A stretch of 64,000 nt of DNA from an uncultured Saprospiraceae bacterium (GTDB lineage: Bacteria; Bacteroidota; Bacteroidia; Chitinophagales; Saprospiraceae), in assembly GCA_938016265.1 (NCBI GenBank), contig CALLWB010000017.1:110299-174298 (forward strand), given 5' to 3'. Position 1 is the first letter of the stretch. Each line of letters starts with the position of its first letter. A program made the position numbers and the translations under genes. Shown here one piece after another: positions 52,850 through 61,987 of this stretch. The notes below the pieces were generated by a model that saw only the letters and a list, made by a program, of their open reading frames with translations, was not told where the DNA came from and did not search any database.

Positions 52850-53356
52850 ATGAAAAAAATCGGCCTCCTGTCAGATACACATAGCTATCTGGATAAAAAA
52901 GTATTCAAATATTTTGAAGATGTTGATGAAATCTGGCACGCCGGCGATATAGGAGATCGAAAGGTAATGGATCAACTGGAGGCTTTTAAGCCTACCAAAG
53001 CTGTTTACGGCAATATTGATACCTCCGACATCCGGCACGCCTACCCCCTAAATCAGCGGTTTGATTGTGAGGGGCTTGATGTTTGGATTACGCATATTGG
53101 TGGGTATCCGGGTCGCTACAACAAGCGTGTCACCAAAGAGTTCAAGGTCAACCCACCTAAACTATTTATCTGTGGGCACTCTCATATTCTGAAGATTATG
53201 CCAGACAAAGAATTTGGCTTTTTGCATATGAATCCTGGTGCTTGTGGGCATGTTGGCTTTCACCAAGTAAAGACACTGATTCGTTTTGCAGTGGAAGATG
53301 CTCGTGTAAAGGAGGTGGAAGTTATTGAAATTGGTGGCCGTGGGATTGAGGTTTGA
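52850..53356 (+). CDS. YfcE/MJ0936-family metallophosphoesterase
   Basis: The 168-residue protein has all calcineurin-type metal motifs: SDTHSYL (about 7-13), HAGDIGD near 31-37, GNID near 54, THIGGYPGRY near 75, and CGHSH near 103. MNPGACG follows near 126. Relatives are di-metal phosphodiesterases active on artificial substrates; the natural substrate is unknown. The gene stands alone with its own promoter, and converges on the cysteine desulfurase gene. Confidence 0.92.
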   Translation: MKKIGLLSDTHSYLDKKVFKYFEDVDEIWHAGDIGDRKVMDQLEAFKPTKAVYGNIDTSDIRHAYPLNQRFDCEGLDVWITHIGGYPGRYNKRVTKEFKVNPPKLFICGHSHILKIMPDKEFGFLHMNPGACGHVGFHQVKTLIRFAVEDARVKEVEVIEIGGRGIEV

Positions 53357-53434
53357 TAGGATTGGCAGTTGGTGAGTTATGATGTTTCATCCCTTCAAGA
53401 TTTCAGGATTGGTCGGTTAAAAGAGTCCATCTAC

Positions 53435-54562
53435 TTAAGAAATAATCTCCTTCAACTTTCCGATCAAGACATCAATCTCTTCCTTCGTATTATAATGAGA
53501 AAAAGAAAAGCGTACCGTCTTCCGAAGATCCTCAGGAATCAACGTACTCATGACGTGTGAACCGGTCTCCACACCAGAACTGCAAGCACTTCCACCGGAT
53601 GCACTAATTCCAGCAATATCCAGACTGAATACCATCAAATCAGTTTTCGCGGTAGCAGGAAAAGAAACACTCAATACAGTATACAAACATTGCCCATCCC
53701 AATCCCCGTTGAATTGAAGGTCGTTGAAATTTGATTGGAGTTGGTCGATTAGGTATTGGCGGAGTTCTTTGATGGTACTTGTCCGGGATTCCATTTCCAG
53801 ATTAGCGAGGTCATAGGCTTTCGCCATTCCTGCGATGAAGGCTGTATTTTCGGTACCTGCGCGCATGTTTCTTTCTTGGGAGCCACCATTTATGTATGGG
53901 CCAATGATGTTTTCAGAATTGATGTAGATAAACCCTACCCCTTTGGGTCCATGAAATTTGTGGGCTGATCCAGAAAGGAAACCAATGTTTGTTTCTTGGA
54001 CATCGATTGGAAAACGGCCTACCGTCTGTACCGTATCTGAGTGCAACAAAACACCATGTTCCTTGCACATATCTGCTACAGCCTGCAAATCCATCATCGT
54101 ACCAATCTCATTATTCGCATGCATTAAAGACACCATAGTATCCTTAGAATTTTGACTAACCAGTTCCTTCAGGTTTTCCATATCCACCCTACCCTTTTTG
54201 TCCAACTTGACATGTAGAATTTTAATGTCCTGAAACTCCTCCAAGGATTGCAAGGCATGCAACACACAATGATGCTCGATCTGACTGCTGATGATTGTTT
54301 TGATACCCAGATCGCGAACGGCACATTTTACCGCCATATTATTGGACTCTGACCCGCCGCTGGTGAAGAAAATTTCTCCTAAAGAGGCATTCAGGTGATT
54401 TGCAATGATTTTGCGAGCTTCTTCGATGATTGTCCTGCCTTTTCTACCATCAGCATGGATGGAAGATGGGTTTCCAAATGACTCTTTGAGGTGCTGGGTG
54501 ATTGTTGCCAATACCTCTTCACTTATTGGCGTAGAGGCAGCATTATCGAAGTAAATTCTCAT
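53435..54562 (-). CDS. Cysteine desulfurase (NifS/IscS family)
   Basis: The enzyme uses PLP to take sulfur from cysteine for iron-sulfur clusters and thiolated molecules. The 375-residue protein starts with YFDNAASTPISEEV and shows GGSESNNMA near 69, SSQIEHHCVLHA near 92, and HSDTVQTVG near 174. The PLP lysine is in GSAHKFHGPKG near 200, and the catalytic cysteine in SGGSACSSG near 328. Its cysteine loop is of the short-to-medium IscS/NifS type. It begins 23 bp after the glmM stop codon on the same strand, so cotranscription is likely. No scaffold gene (iscU, sufU) is nearby, so its exact role is open. Confidence 0.93.
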   Translation of the reverse strand: MRIYFDNAASTPISEEVLATITQHLKESFGNPSSIHADGRKGRTIIEEARKIIANHLNASLGEIFFTSGGSESNNMAVKCAVRDLGIKTIISSQIEHHCVLHALQSLEEFQDIKILHVKLDKKGRVDMENLKELVSQNSKDTMVSLMHANNEIGTMMDLQAVADMCKEHGVLLHSDTVQTVGRFPIDVQETNIGFLSGSAHKFHGPKGVGFIYINSENIIGPYINGGSQERNMRAGTENTAFIAGMAKAYDLANLEMESRTSTIKELRQYLIDQLQSNFNDLQFNGDWDGQCLYTVLSVSFPATAKTDLMVFSLDIAGISASGGSACSSGVETGSHVMSTLIPEDLRKTVRFSFSHYNTKEEIDVLIGKLKEIIS

Positions 54563-54585
54563 TCAAAAATGGGATTCAATATGAA

Positions 54586-55980
54586 TTAAACTGCAGGGGC
54601 ATTTTTCAGCAGTTCGCTGATATCTGCTTTTATTTTATTGGCCAGATTATTTGCCATGACTTCAGAAGTACTTTCTGCATAAATGCGAATAATAGGTTCT
54701 GTATTTGATTTTCTAAGGTGGATCCAGTCCTTGTCAAACTCAATTTTCAGACCGTCTACTGAATTTTGAGGCTGTGCACTGTATTTTTCTTTCAGCTTTT
54801 CGAATAGATAATCCATATCTATATCTGGGGTAAGAGATACCTTGTTTTTTGAAATCGTATATTCTGGATACGAATTTCTCAAAAAAGAAACTGGCTTTCC
54901 GAAGTTTGCCAAATGAGACAAAAACAGACCGACACCAACTAGTGCGTCACGCCCATAGTGCAACTCAGGATAGATAACGCCTCCGTTTCCTTCTCCGCCG
55001 ATAGTCGCATTGACTTCTTTCATTAGGGTAACCACGTTGACTTCCCCAACAGCTGAAGCGTGATGCGTTTGGCCGTTTTTCTCCGTTACATCTCTCAATG
55101 CTCTAGTAGAAGAAAGGTTAGAAACAGTTGTTCCTGGCTGATGCTTTAATACATAATCAGCAATAGCGACTAAGGTATATTCTTCGCCAAACGCTTCTCC
55201 GTCTTCAGAAACGAAAGCTAAGCGATCGACATCTGGATCTACTACGATACCGAGGTCAGCATTATTGAATGTTACTGCTCTGGACAATTCATTTAAATGT
55301 TGCGGCAATGGTTCTGGGTTGTGCGCGAATCGGCCAGTGGTTTCTTCGTTTAGTAAAAACACTTCACATCCAAGCGCTTCTAATAGTGGAGGTACAGAGA
55401 TAGCACCGGAAGAGTTGATACAGTCGACGACTACTTTGAAGCCACGTTCTTTTATGGCCTCTACATTTACTAAATCCAATTTTAGAATTTGTTCTATGTG
55501 CCAATCGATGTAGTGATTTGCTTCTTTTTGTTCGCCAAGGCTATCGATATTAGCGAATTCTAACTCCCCTGAGGCGGCAATTTCCAATATTTTTTTTCCG
55601 TCAGCTCCAGAAATGAATTCTCCTTTACTGTTTAAAAACTTAAGGGCATTCCATTGTTTTGGGTTGTGGCTTGCTGTTATTATGATGCCCCCACTTGCGC
55701 TTTCCTCCGGGACCGCCATTGCTACGGTAGGAGTGGTAGACAACCCCAAATCCACCACATCTACGCCAAGCGACAATAAGGTGTTGATTACTAGACTATT
55801 TACAATGGGGCCAGAGATACGTGCATCCCTTCCAATAACCACTTTAGGGAGTTCAAAAGTTTCTTTCAGCCAGCTGCCATATGCAGCGGTTGCTTCTACA
55901 ATATCAATGGGAGTAAGGTTTTCACCAATTTTCCCTCCTATTGTGCCTCGTGTGCCTGAGATAGATTTTATTAATGCCAA
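54586..55980 (-). CDS. glmM: Phosphoglucosamine mutase
   Basis: The 464-residue alpha-D-phosphohexomutase has the catalytic serine loop IITASHNPKQWNALKF near residue 100, the metal loop DPDVDRLAF near 245, GEGNGGVIYPELHYGRDAL near 330, and the phosphate-binding RKSNTEPIIRIYAE near 427. GlmM makes glucosamine-1-phosphate for peptidoglycan and lipid A. Bacteroidota phosphomutases of this type are usually called GlmM, but phosphomannomutase or phosphoglucomutase activity is possible. It begins the operon with the cysteine desulfurase. Confidence 0.88.
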   Translation of the reverse strand: MALIKSISGTRGTIGGKIGENLTPIDIVEATAAYGSWLKETFELPKVVIGRDARISGPIVNSLVINTLLSLGVDVVDLGLSTTPTVAMAVPEESASGGIIITASHNPKQWNALKFLNSKGEFISGADGKKILEIAASGELEFANIDSLGEQKEANHYIDWHIEQILKLDLVNVEAIKERGFKVVVDCINSSGAISVPPLLEALGCEVFLLNEETTGRFAHNPEPLPQHLNELSRAVTFNNADLGIVVDPDVDRLAFVSEDGEAFGEEYTLVAIADYVLKHQPGTTVSNLSSTRALRDVTEKNGQTHHASAVGEVNVVTLMKEVNATIGGEGNGGVIYPELHYGRDALVGVGLFLSHLANFGKPVSFLRNSYPEYTISKNKVSLTPDIDMDYLFEKLKEKYSAQPQNSVDGLKIEFDKDWIHLRKSNTEPIIRIYAESTSEVMANNLANKIKADISELLKNAPAV

Positions 55981-56008
55981 TGCTATAATTTTTTTAAATT
56001 TGAGTGTG

Positions 56009-56016
56009 CAAAGCTA
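56009..56016 (-). promoter_or_regulatory. Putative -7 element of the glmM promoter
   Basis: Minus-strand TAGCTTTG matches TAnnTTTG, 29 bp before the start codon. No clear -33 element. Confidence 0.55.
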
Positions 56017-56291
56017 TCAAATCAACTTTAATAAATAAAGCTAACTTTTGTATTTATTTTTAATGATGTATAATTACTTATAATTAAACCTGAATCCTAA
56101 CGCCTTAAAAATAGTTTTCATATTTATGCAATACAGATACAGATCTTTGAGCAAGAAGAATGTAGTTTACAGACATAGGGCAGGGACAAAACAAATCTTC
56201 TAACCTCTAAATAACAACTAAAATTTCAAATTGTATTCAATTCTTTATAAATATTACCAACACAATATTCACAATTACCTATTTACTAGCC

Positions 56292-56299
56292 TATATTTG
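56292..56299 (+). promoter_or_regulatory. Putative -7 element of the methyltransferase-PAP2-ZIP operon
   Basis: TATATTTG matches TAnnTTTG, 24 bp before the start codon of the methyltransferase. No clear -33 TTG was seen. Confidence 0.55.
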
Positions 56300-56323
56300 T
56301 AGCAAATAAATAAATATTCAATT

Positions 56324-57064
56324 ATGGTAAACGAGCAAAGGTGGTTTGAAGGTTGGTTTGATTCAAAATACTATCATATTTTATATAAAAATCGCAATGA
56401 GGAGGAAGCTCAATTCTTTTTAGAAAATTTGTTAGCGCACTTAAAACCAGCGCAAAATTCTTTAATCTTGGATTTGGCATGTGGCAAGGGACGCCATTCC
56501 CGCTATCTTGCGGAAAAGGGTTATGAAGTAACTGGTGTGGACCTTTCTGCGCAAAGTATAAAAACGGCCAGGGAATTTGAGACCGAAAACCTTTCCTTCT
56601 TCACGCATGATATGAGAGAATACTTTCGGACCAATTATTTCCATTATATCTTAAACCTGTTTACTAGTTTTGGATATTTTGATTCTTTGTATGAACACCA
56701 AAAGACGATTAGTAATATTGCAAAAGGGATACGACCAAACGGTTATTTTGTGCTTGATTTTTTTAATTCTAATAAAGTAATTGCGAATCTGGTACCCCAA
56801 GAAAAAAAGACAATAGACGGAATCGAGTTTAACATAACCCGCTCCAATACCGACGGAAAGATCATTAAGAATATCCAATTTACAGACCAGGGAAAGGAAT
56901 TCAGATTTCAAGAAAAAGTGAGTAGTTTTTTCCTTGCTGATTTTGAAAAAATGATCGACAAAGCTGGTTTGACACTGGTTAACCATTTTGGTGGCTATGA
57001 TTTTCAGAAATTTGAACCTTCTTCCTCACCCCGACTTATCATGATCGCTCAAAAAAATGCTTGA
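56324..57064 (+). CDS. Class I SAM-dependent methyltransferase
   Basis: The 246-residue protein begins WFEGWFDSKYYHILYKNRNEEEA, a start typical of a Bacteroidota methyltransferase-11/25 family. Motif I is LILDLACGKGRHSRYLAEKG near residues 47-66, the acidic loop is VTGVDLSAQSI near 69, and motif post-I FTHDMREYF follows near 93. The substrate is unknown; a small molecule is more likely than DNA given the size. Its stop codon overlaps the start of the PAP2 gene by 8 bp, so the two are translationally coupled. Confidence 0.87.
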   Translation: MVNEQRWFEGWFDSKYYHILYKNRNEEEAQFFLENLLAHLKPAQNSLILDLACGKGRHSRYLAEKGYEVTGVDLSAQSIKTAREFETENLSFFTHDMREYFRTNYFHYILNLFTSFGYFDSLYEHQKTISNIAKGIRPNGYFVLDFFNSNKVIANLVPQEKKTIDGIEFNITRSNTDGKIIKNIQFTDQGKEFRFQEKVSSFFLADFEKMIDKAGLTLVNHFGGYDFQKFEPSSSPRLIMIAQKNA

Positions 57065-57635
57065 ACAATTTTTAATGTGGGACGAATGGATGTTTAGACT
57101 CATCAATGGGAATTTGCATAATGCTTTTTTTGATGTGGTGCTCCCTTTTTGGCGAAACAAGCTGATTTGGGTTCCTTTGTACTTATTTCTGCTTGTTTTT
57201 TTTCTTTTGAACTATAGAAAACAAAGTTTTTTTATAATACTATTTGCAGCGGCGACCATTTCTGTTTGCGACATTGCGAGCAGCAAGATTATCAAGCCAA
57301 CTATTGCGAGAGTGCGTCCCTGCAATGATGCTGCACTCAAGAAGGAAGTAAAGCTATTGGTCCCTTGTGGTGGCGGGTATAGTTTTACCTCTTCTCACGC
57401 TACCAATCACTTCGGTATTGGGGTCTTTCTGATGCTGGTTTTACGGTGGAAATGGTCCTGGTTATTTTTAGTTTGGGCGGGTAGTATTGCATTTAGTCAG
57501 GTATATGTTGGTGTACATTACCCATTAGATGTTATATTTGGGGCTTTTTTGGGATCGCTGCTCGGATATTTGGTAGGTAAATTCTGCCTTTTGCAATTGC
57601 AGCTCAAGCAAAAATTGTTGGACGAAATTGAATAA
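57057..57635 (+). CDS. PAP2-family membrane phosphatase
   Basis: The 192-residue protein has five to six membrane helices and the three PAP2 signatures: C1 KPTIARVRP near residue 81, C2 SFTSSHATNHFG near 109, and C3 SQVYVGVHYPLDV near 151, with both catalytic histidines. In C3 the usual Arg after Ser is Gln. Relatives dephosphorylate undecaprenyl diphosphate, phosphatidylglycerophosphate or lipid A. A lipid substrate is likely, but which one cannot be read from the sequence. It overlaps the preceding methyltransferase gene by 8 bp, and the ZIP gene follows after 25 bp. Confidence 0.9.
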   Translation: MLEQFLMWDEWMFRLINGNLHNAFFDVVLPFWRNKLIWVPLYLFLLVFFLLNYRKQSFFIILFAAATISVCDIASSKIIKPTIARVRPCNDAALKKEVKLLVPCGGGYSFTSSHATNHFGIGVFLMLVLRWKWSWLFLVWAGSIAFSQVYVGVHYPLDVIFGAFLGSLLGYLVGKFCLLQLQLKQKLLDEIE

Positions 57636-57660
57636 AACTTAATAACTAATAACTGATTCC

Positions 57661-58389
57661 ATGGGAATTTGGGAATACTTCTTACTTATTGGTGCTGTTT
57701 TTTTTGGAGGAGGGATAGCTTTTTACTTCAAAAAAACGAATCAAAAAATACTAGATCTTGTATTGGCATTTAGCGGAGCCTATATATTAGGTATTATAAT
57801 GCTCCACATCATACCGGAGACTTATGCTATTGGGGGTGCAAAGGTCGGTGCTTTTGTGTTGTTGGGGTTTATTATTCAAATCATCCTTGAGCACTTATCA
57901 CAAGGCATTGAGCACGGCCATATTCATCATGGCCACCATACTAATTCGTCCTTTGCTGTTAGTATAATGGCAGGGCTGTGCTTGCATTCTTTCCTTGAAG
58001 GAATGCCTGTTGGCGTTTATTCTGACATGCCTGCCCATGACCACAATCACTTGTTGTTTGGCATTCTCATTCATAAAATGCCAGCAGCTTTTGCTTTGGT
58101 ATTGCTGCTGCAATTATCTGGATATAGCCGGACTATTACCATACTCTGCTTGTCAGTTTTCTCTATTATGACCCCATTGGGTGCATTGTCAGCCCAAATA
58201 TTTGAACAACAAAATATTCTCGATAAAGAATCCATTCCTTTAATGGTAGGAATAGTAATTGGTTCTTTTCTTCATATCGCAACTACCATCCTGTTTGAAT
58301 CGGAAGCCAACAAATCACACAAACTCCAACGAACAAAGTTAGCGGGGATTATCCTTGGGTTTATTATTTCTCTGATGACAATGCATTAA
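57661..58389 (+). CDS. ZIP-family metal transporter
   Basis: The 242-residue inner-membrane protein has about eight helices and the ZIP metal-site motifs HSFLEGMPVGV (near residue 117) and HKMPAAFAL (near 139). A histidine-rich loop between helices 3 and 4 (IEHGHIHHGHHTN, near 84-96) fits zinc or similar ions. HIIPETYA near 44 and FLHIATTILFESE near 202 are also family features. It imports divalent metals into the cytoplasm; zinc is the default inference. It is the last gene of a probable three-gene operon. Confidence 0.92.
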   Translation: MGIWEYFLLIGAVFFGGGIAFYFKKTNQKILDLVLAFSGAYILGIIMLHIIPETYAIGGAKVGAFVLLGFIIQIILEHLSQGIEHGHIHHGHHTNSSFAVSIMAGLCLHSFLEGMPVGVYSDMPAHDHNHLLFGILIHKMPAAFALVLLLQLSGYSRTITILCLSVFSIMTPLGALSAQIFEQQNILDKESIPLMVGIVIGSFLHIATTILFESEANKSHKLQRTKLAGIILGFIISLMTMH

Positions 58390-58511
58390 TAAATTGACGA
58401 ATTATTGCCTTAATTATAATATTATTTTAATAATCTTGTTATTTAATACGTGTATTTGAACTTCTCACTGTCTTAGACATATACACAACACAAAATTATA
58501 ACCTAATTTCT

Positions 58512-60881
58512 ATGAAAAACATTCTCTTCCTTAGTGTTCTTGTTTTCCTGGGAATCTCCTATCAGGGTAATGCACAGGAAAAATTCACGATAAGTGGATA
58601 TATAGAAGATGCAACAAATGCAGAAAAACTAATCGGTGCTAGCGTGTATGTAGTTGGTGAATCCAAAGGAACCAACACCAATCTTTATGGCTTTTACAGC
58701 CTTACCCTTCCCAAGGACTCCGTTTATCTAGGCATTAGTTATGTCGGTTATGAATCGCAATACTACAAACTTTACCTCGACAAGGACATTAGTCTCAATT
58801 TTCAGATAAAGCTCGCCGAATTGGAGGTTGTCGAGGTTAGTGCAGAGCGCCTCGACCGAATAGAAGACAATACTCAAATGAGTCAAGTCAGTGTGCCTAT
58901 TCAACAAATAAAAAAATTGCCGGCTTTACTAGGCGAAGTAGACGTATTAAAAACGCTACAACTCTTGCCTGGTGTGCAGTCTGGTGGTGAAGGAACTAGC
59001 GGGCTCTACGTTCGAGGAGGAAGCCCTGATCAAAACCTTATCTTGCTAGATGGAACACCCGTCTACAATGTATCCCACCTTTTCGGCTTTTTCTCCGTCT
59101 TCAATGCCGATGCAATTAATAAGGTACAACTTACCAAAGGCGGCTACCCTGCAAGATTTGGAGGAAGACTATCCTCTGTGCTGGAAATCAATATGAAGGA
59201 AGGCGACATGAAAAAAGTAAAAGTACAGGGCACCATCGGCCTGCTTGCTGCAAAACTGACCGTCGAAGGGCCAATTGTAAAGGACAAAACGTCATTTATC
59301 CTTTCAGGAAGAAGGACTTATGTAGATTTGCTGGCTAAACCATTTATAAAGGCTCAGAATACAGAAGAAGAGAAGTTCGGCGGCGGATACAATTTTTATG
59401 ATATTAATGCTAAAATAAACCACAAATTCAGCGACAAAGATCGATTGTATGCTAGTCTCTATACTGGAAAAGACAAATTTTTTGCAGATATCGAAAGTAA
59501 TCGCACGAACTCCAGAAATGAATCCAGGTTTGGCTTAGATTGGGGAAATGTAACCTCCGCCTTGCGCTACAATCACATGTGGAGCAATCAACTTTTCAGC
59601 AATGTGACCGCCACCTACAGCCGATATCAGTTTAATACCCGAATCAATCTAACTGAAGAAGATACCTTTAATGGGGTTACAGAATCAGTTAATTTTGGAG
59701 CACGGTATATCTCTGGGATTGAAGATTTTGCGGCGAAAATTGATTTTGATTTCTTGCCAAACCCTTCGCATTACATCAAATTTGGGGTGAGTGGCACACA
59801 TCATACCTTCAAGCCAGGTGCTATTCAGTTTAAGTATGAAGAGGATGTTCCTGTTATTGATACCACGCTTGGCTCTAGCAATGTGCAGTCTGGTGACTAC
59901 GCTGTTTATATAGAAGATGACATTAAAATTGGAAAGATTTTTAAAACGAATATCGGTGTGCACGCTTCTGCATTTGTTGTAGACGGAAAGACTTATGGAT
60001 CGGTGCAACCGCGGATAGGATTTCGGTTGATGTTGCCTGGGGATTATGCATTGAAAGGCTCTTTTGCTACAATGACTCAATACCTACACTTACTAACTAA
60101 TGAAGGCATAGGTCTGCCAACAGATCTCTGGCTTCCCTCAACGGCTAGGATAAAACCAGAAAACTCCTGGCAAGCCGCACTAGGAATTGCCAAGACATTC
60201 GACAACAAATTTGAGGTCAGCATCGAAGGCTACTACAAGCAAATGAACAACCTACTGTCGTACAAGGAGGGCGCAAACTTCTTTGGATTTACAGATTGGC
60301 AGGACAAGGTGGAGGTCGGAAAAGGAGATTCCTATGGTGTGGAATTGTTCTTTCAGAAAAAATTTGGAAAGACGACTGGTTGGGCAGGCTATACTTTGAG
60401 CTGGAGTAACCGACAGTTTGACAACATCAATGGTGGGGTCGAATATCCATTCAAATATGACCGCAGACATGATATTTCTTTGGTCTTTTTGCATGAATTT
60501 AGTGAGAAGGTCCAGATGTCAGCCACTTGGGTGTATGGTACTGGAAATGCCATAACCCTTCCAATTTCCAAATCTGTGCTTTTTTACCCTAATGAATATG
60601 ATTCTCCAGATTTCACTACAAATCAAGGCGTTTATGTAGAAACATCACAAGAGAAAAACAGCTATCGGATGCAGTCTTACCATCGACTTGATGTCGGAAT
60701 TGATTTTATTAAGAAAAAGAAACGCTACGAACGAAAATTCACTATTGGATTTTATAATGCCTATAACAGAAAAAATCCGTTTTTCATTTATGCGGATGAA
60801 GATGACAATGGCGATCCAAAATTCAAACAATTTAGCTTGTTCCCTGTTTTGCCATCATTTGCTTATAGCTTCAAATTTTAA
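58512..60881 (+). CDS. TonB-dependent outer-membrane receptor with carboxypeptidase-regulatory-like domain
   Basis: The 789-residue protein has a signal peptide (1-21, ending NAQ) and a carboxypeptidase regulatory-like beta domain (about 25-105: ISGYIEDATNAEKLIGASVYV, split). A plug domain follows (about 118-235) with VDVLKTLQLLPGVQSGGEGTSGLYVRGGSPDQNLILLDGTPVYN (split near 144-187), then a 22-strand-type barrel ending in aromatic FAYSFKF. It takes up an unknown ligand across the outer membrane using TonB energy. The DUF4249 lipoprotein gene starts 18 bp downstream; these two families are paired throughout Bacteroidota, much like SusC with SusD. No polysaccharide-degrading enzyme is nearby, so the ligand is open. 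Confidence 0.92.
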   Translation: MKNILFLSVLVFLGISYQGNAQEKFTISGYIEDATNAEKLIGASVYVVGESKGTNTNLYGFYSLTLPKDSVYLGISYVGYESQYYKLYLDKDISLNFQIKLAELEVVEVSAERLDRIEDNTQMSQVSVPIQQIKKLPALLGEVDVLKTLQLLPGVQSGGEGTSGLYVRGGSPDQNLILLDGTPVYNVSHLFGFFSVFNADAINKVQLTKGGYPARFGGRLSSVLEINMKEGDMKKVKVQGTIGLLAAKLTVEGPIVKDKTSFILSGRRTYVDLLAKPFIKAQNTEEEKFGGGYNFYDINAKINHKFSDKDRLYASLYTGKDKFFADIESNRTNSRNESRFGLDWGNVTSALRYNHMWSNQLFSNVTATYSRYQFNTRINLTEEDTFNGVTESVNFGARYISGIEDFAAKIDFDFLPNPSHYIKFGVSGTHHTFKPGAIQFKYEEDVPVIDTTLGSSNVQSGDYAVYIEDDIKIGKIFKTNIGVHASAFVVDGKTYGSVQPRIGFRLMLPGDYALKGSFATMTQYLHLLTNEGIGLPTDLWLPSTARIKPENSWQAALGIAKTFDNKFEVSIEGYYKQMNNLLSYKEGANFFGFTDWQDKVEVGKGDSYGVELFFQKKFGKTTGWAGYTLSWSNRQFDNINGGVEYPFKYDRRHDISLVFLHEFSEKVQMSATWVYGTGNAITLPISKSVLFYPNEYDSPDFTTNQGVYVETSQEKNSYRMQSYHRLDVGIDFIKKKKRYERKFTIGFYNAYNRKNPFFIYADEDDNGDPKFKQFSLFPVLPSFAYSFKF

Positions 60882-60899
60882 TCGAAAAAAAATATTCTC

Positions 60900-61757
60900 A
60901 TGAAGAATCTACTATATATCCTATTCTTGCCCTTCCTTCTCGCTTTTTATTCTTGCGAACAGATCATTGATGTGGAGGTTCCTGTCCACGACCCTGTCCT
61001 AGTACTTTCCAGTTTTTACATTGCTGGAGATATGGAGATAGAAGCAATCCTTACAAAAAGCGCAGGCATTCTGACCTCAAACGATAGTTTGAATATTGTA
61101 GAAGATGCGACTATTAATCTGTATGAGGAAGATGTGTTGATCTATACTTTAAATGAAATAACAGTTGGGGAATATGCTGCTACGCTCTCTGCCCCACTGA
61201 CCATCGGCAAGGAGTACCGAATGGAAGTTATCAAACAAGGATTTGAAACGGTGTGGGCAACTCAAACACTCCCCGCCGCCGTGGCAATATCAGACATCAG
61301 CTTTGAAGAAGAAGGCGGTATCGATCTGGAGGGAGTCCAAAAAGATGTGATAGAATTCAAATTTCAAGACCAAGCGAATGAAGCCAATTTTTACCAAGCA
61401 ATCATCCGCCACAGAGATAGGACAGACACTACACAAAACTGGGGACAGTGGACCTGGAGCCTGGATCCAATCCTTGAAGAAGGCTGGGAAGCCCCAATCT
61501 TTAGTGATGATATTCTGGATGGAGAAAATTATAAACTTCGTTTGTTGGCAGATTCCCGGTCCTCTGGTAGCAATTCAAATGTGGTACTTGATTTTTCTGT
61601 TATTACACGAGACAAATACCTACTATCAAAATCTTTAGTTGCCCAAGAAATAGCAAAAGACAATCCGTTTTCCGAACCTGTCATTGTGTATACAAATGTC
61701 GAAAACGGGCAAGGTGTTTTCTCTATGGAGAACCGATCATTCACAATTGCTCAATAA
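60900..61757 (+). CDS. DUF4249-family lipoprotein
   Basis: The 285-residue protein has a lipoprotein signal (1-18) with Cys19 in LAFYSCEQ, directly followed by the family opening IIDVEVPVHDPVLVLSSF. It then has an Ig-like start and blocks such as ATINLYEEDVLIYTL and GKEYRMEVIKQGFETVWATQTLP (split near 101-123). The function of DUF4249 is not established. Its pairing with the TonB receptor suggests that it covers or feeds that receptor on the outer face of the outer membrane. A strong terminator follows. Confidence 0.88.
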   Translation: MKNLLYILFLPFLLAFYSCEQIIDVEVPVHDPVLVLSSFYIAGDMEIEAILTKSAGILTSNDSLNIVEDATINLYEEDVLIYTLNEITVGEYAATLSAPLTIGKEYRMEVIKQGFETVWATQTLPAAVAISDISFEEEGGIDLEGVQKDVIEFKFQDQANEANFYQAIIRHRDRTDTTQNWGQWTWSLDPILEEGWEAPIFSDDILDGENYKLRLLADSRSSGSNSNVVLDFSVITRDKYLLSKSLVAQEIAKDNPFSEPVIVYTNVENGQGVFSMENRSFTIAQ

Positions 61758-61815
61758 TGACATATTTTTGACAATTAGCATATCATAAAGACGATTACCT
61801 CCTCAATTGTCTATC

Positions 61816-61858
61816 AAAAGGTTATATAATGGATTCCACATTATATAACCTTTTTTTT
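61816..61858 (+). terminator. Strong Rho-independent terminator after the DUF4249 gene
   Basis: Perfect 12-bp stem, GGTTATATAATG/CATTATATAACC, with a 7-nt loop, flanked by A4 and T8 that extend the pairing. It sits about 60 bp past the stop codon. Confidence 0.92.
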
Positions 61859-61875
61859 CATTCATAAATATTTAC

Positions 61876-61883
61876 TATATTTG
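61876..61883 (+). promoter_or_regulatory. Putative -7 element of the FG-GAP gene promoter
   Basis: TATATTTG matches TAnnTTTG exactly, right after the terminator. It lies 104 bp before the start codon, giving a 5' leader of about 95 nt. No clear -33 TTG was seen. Confidence 0.55.
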
Positions 61884-61987
61884 CGCCGCTTTAAGCCAAA
61901 GACCTTATCGTTCTTACGTTTTTGGCATAATATTTTGTAATAGCATATAAGAACAAATATTTAACCCGTTATTTTAATCTAATTATT

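Larger units (their letters stand above)
55981..56323. other. Intergenic region, 343 bp, between divergent glmM and methyltransferase genes
   Basis: The gap is AT-rich and holds two divergent TAnnTTTG elements, listed separately. The centre (56020-56285) shows no gene, hairpin or repeat that I can support. Confidence 0.6.
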
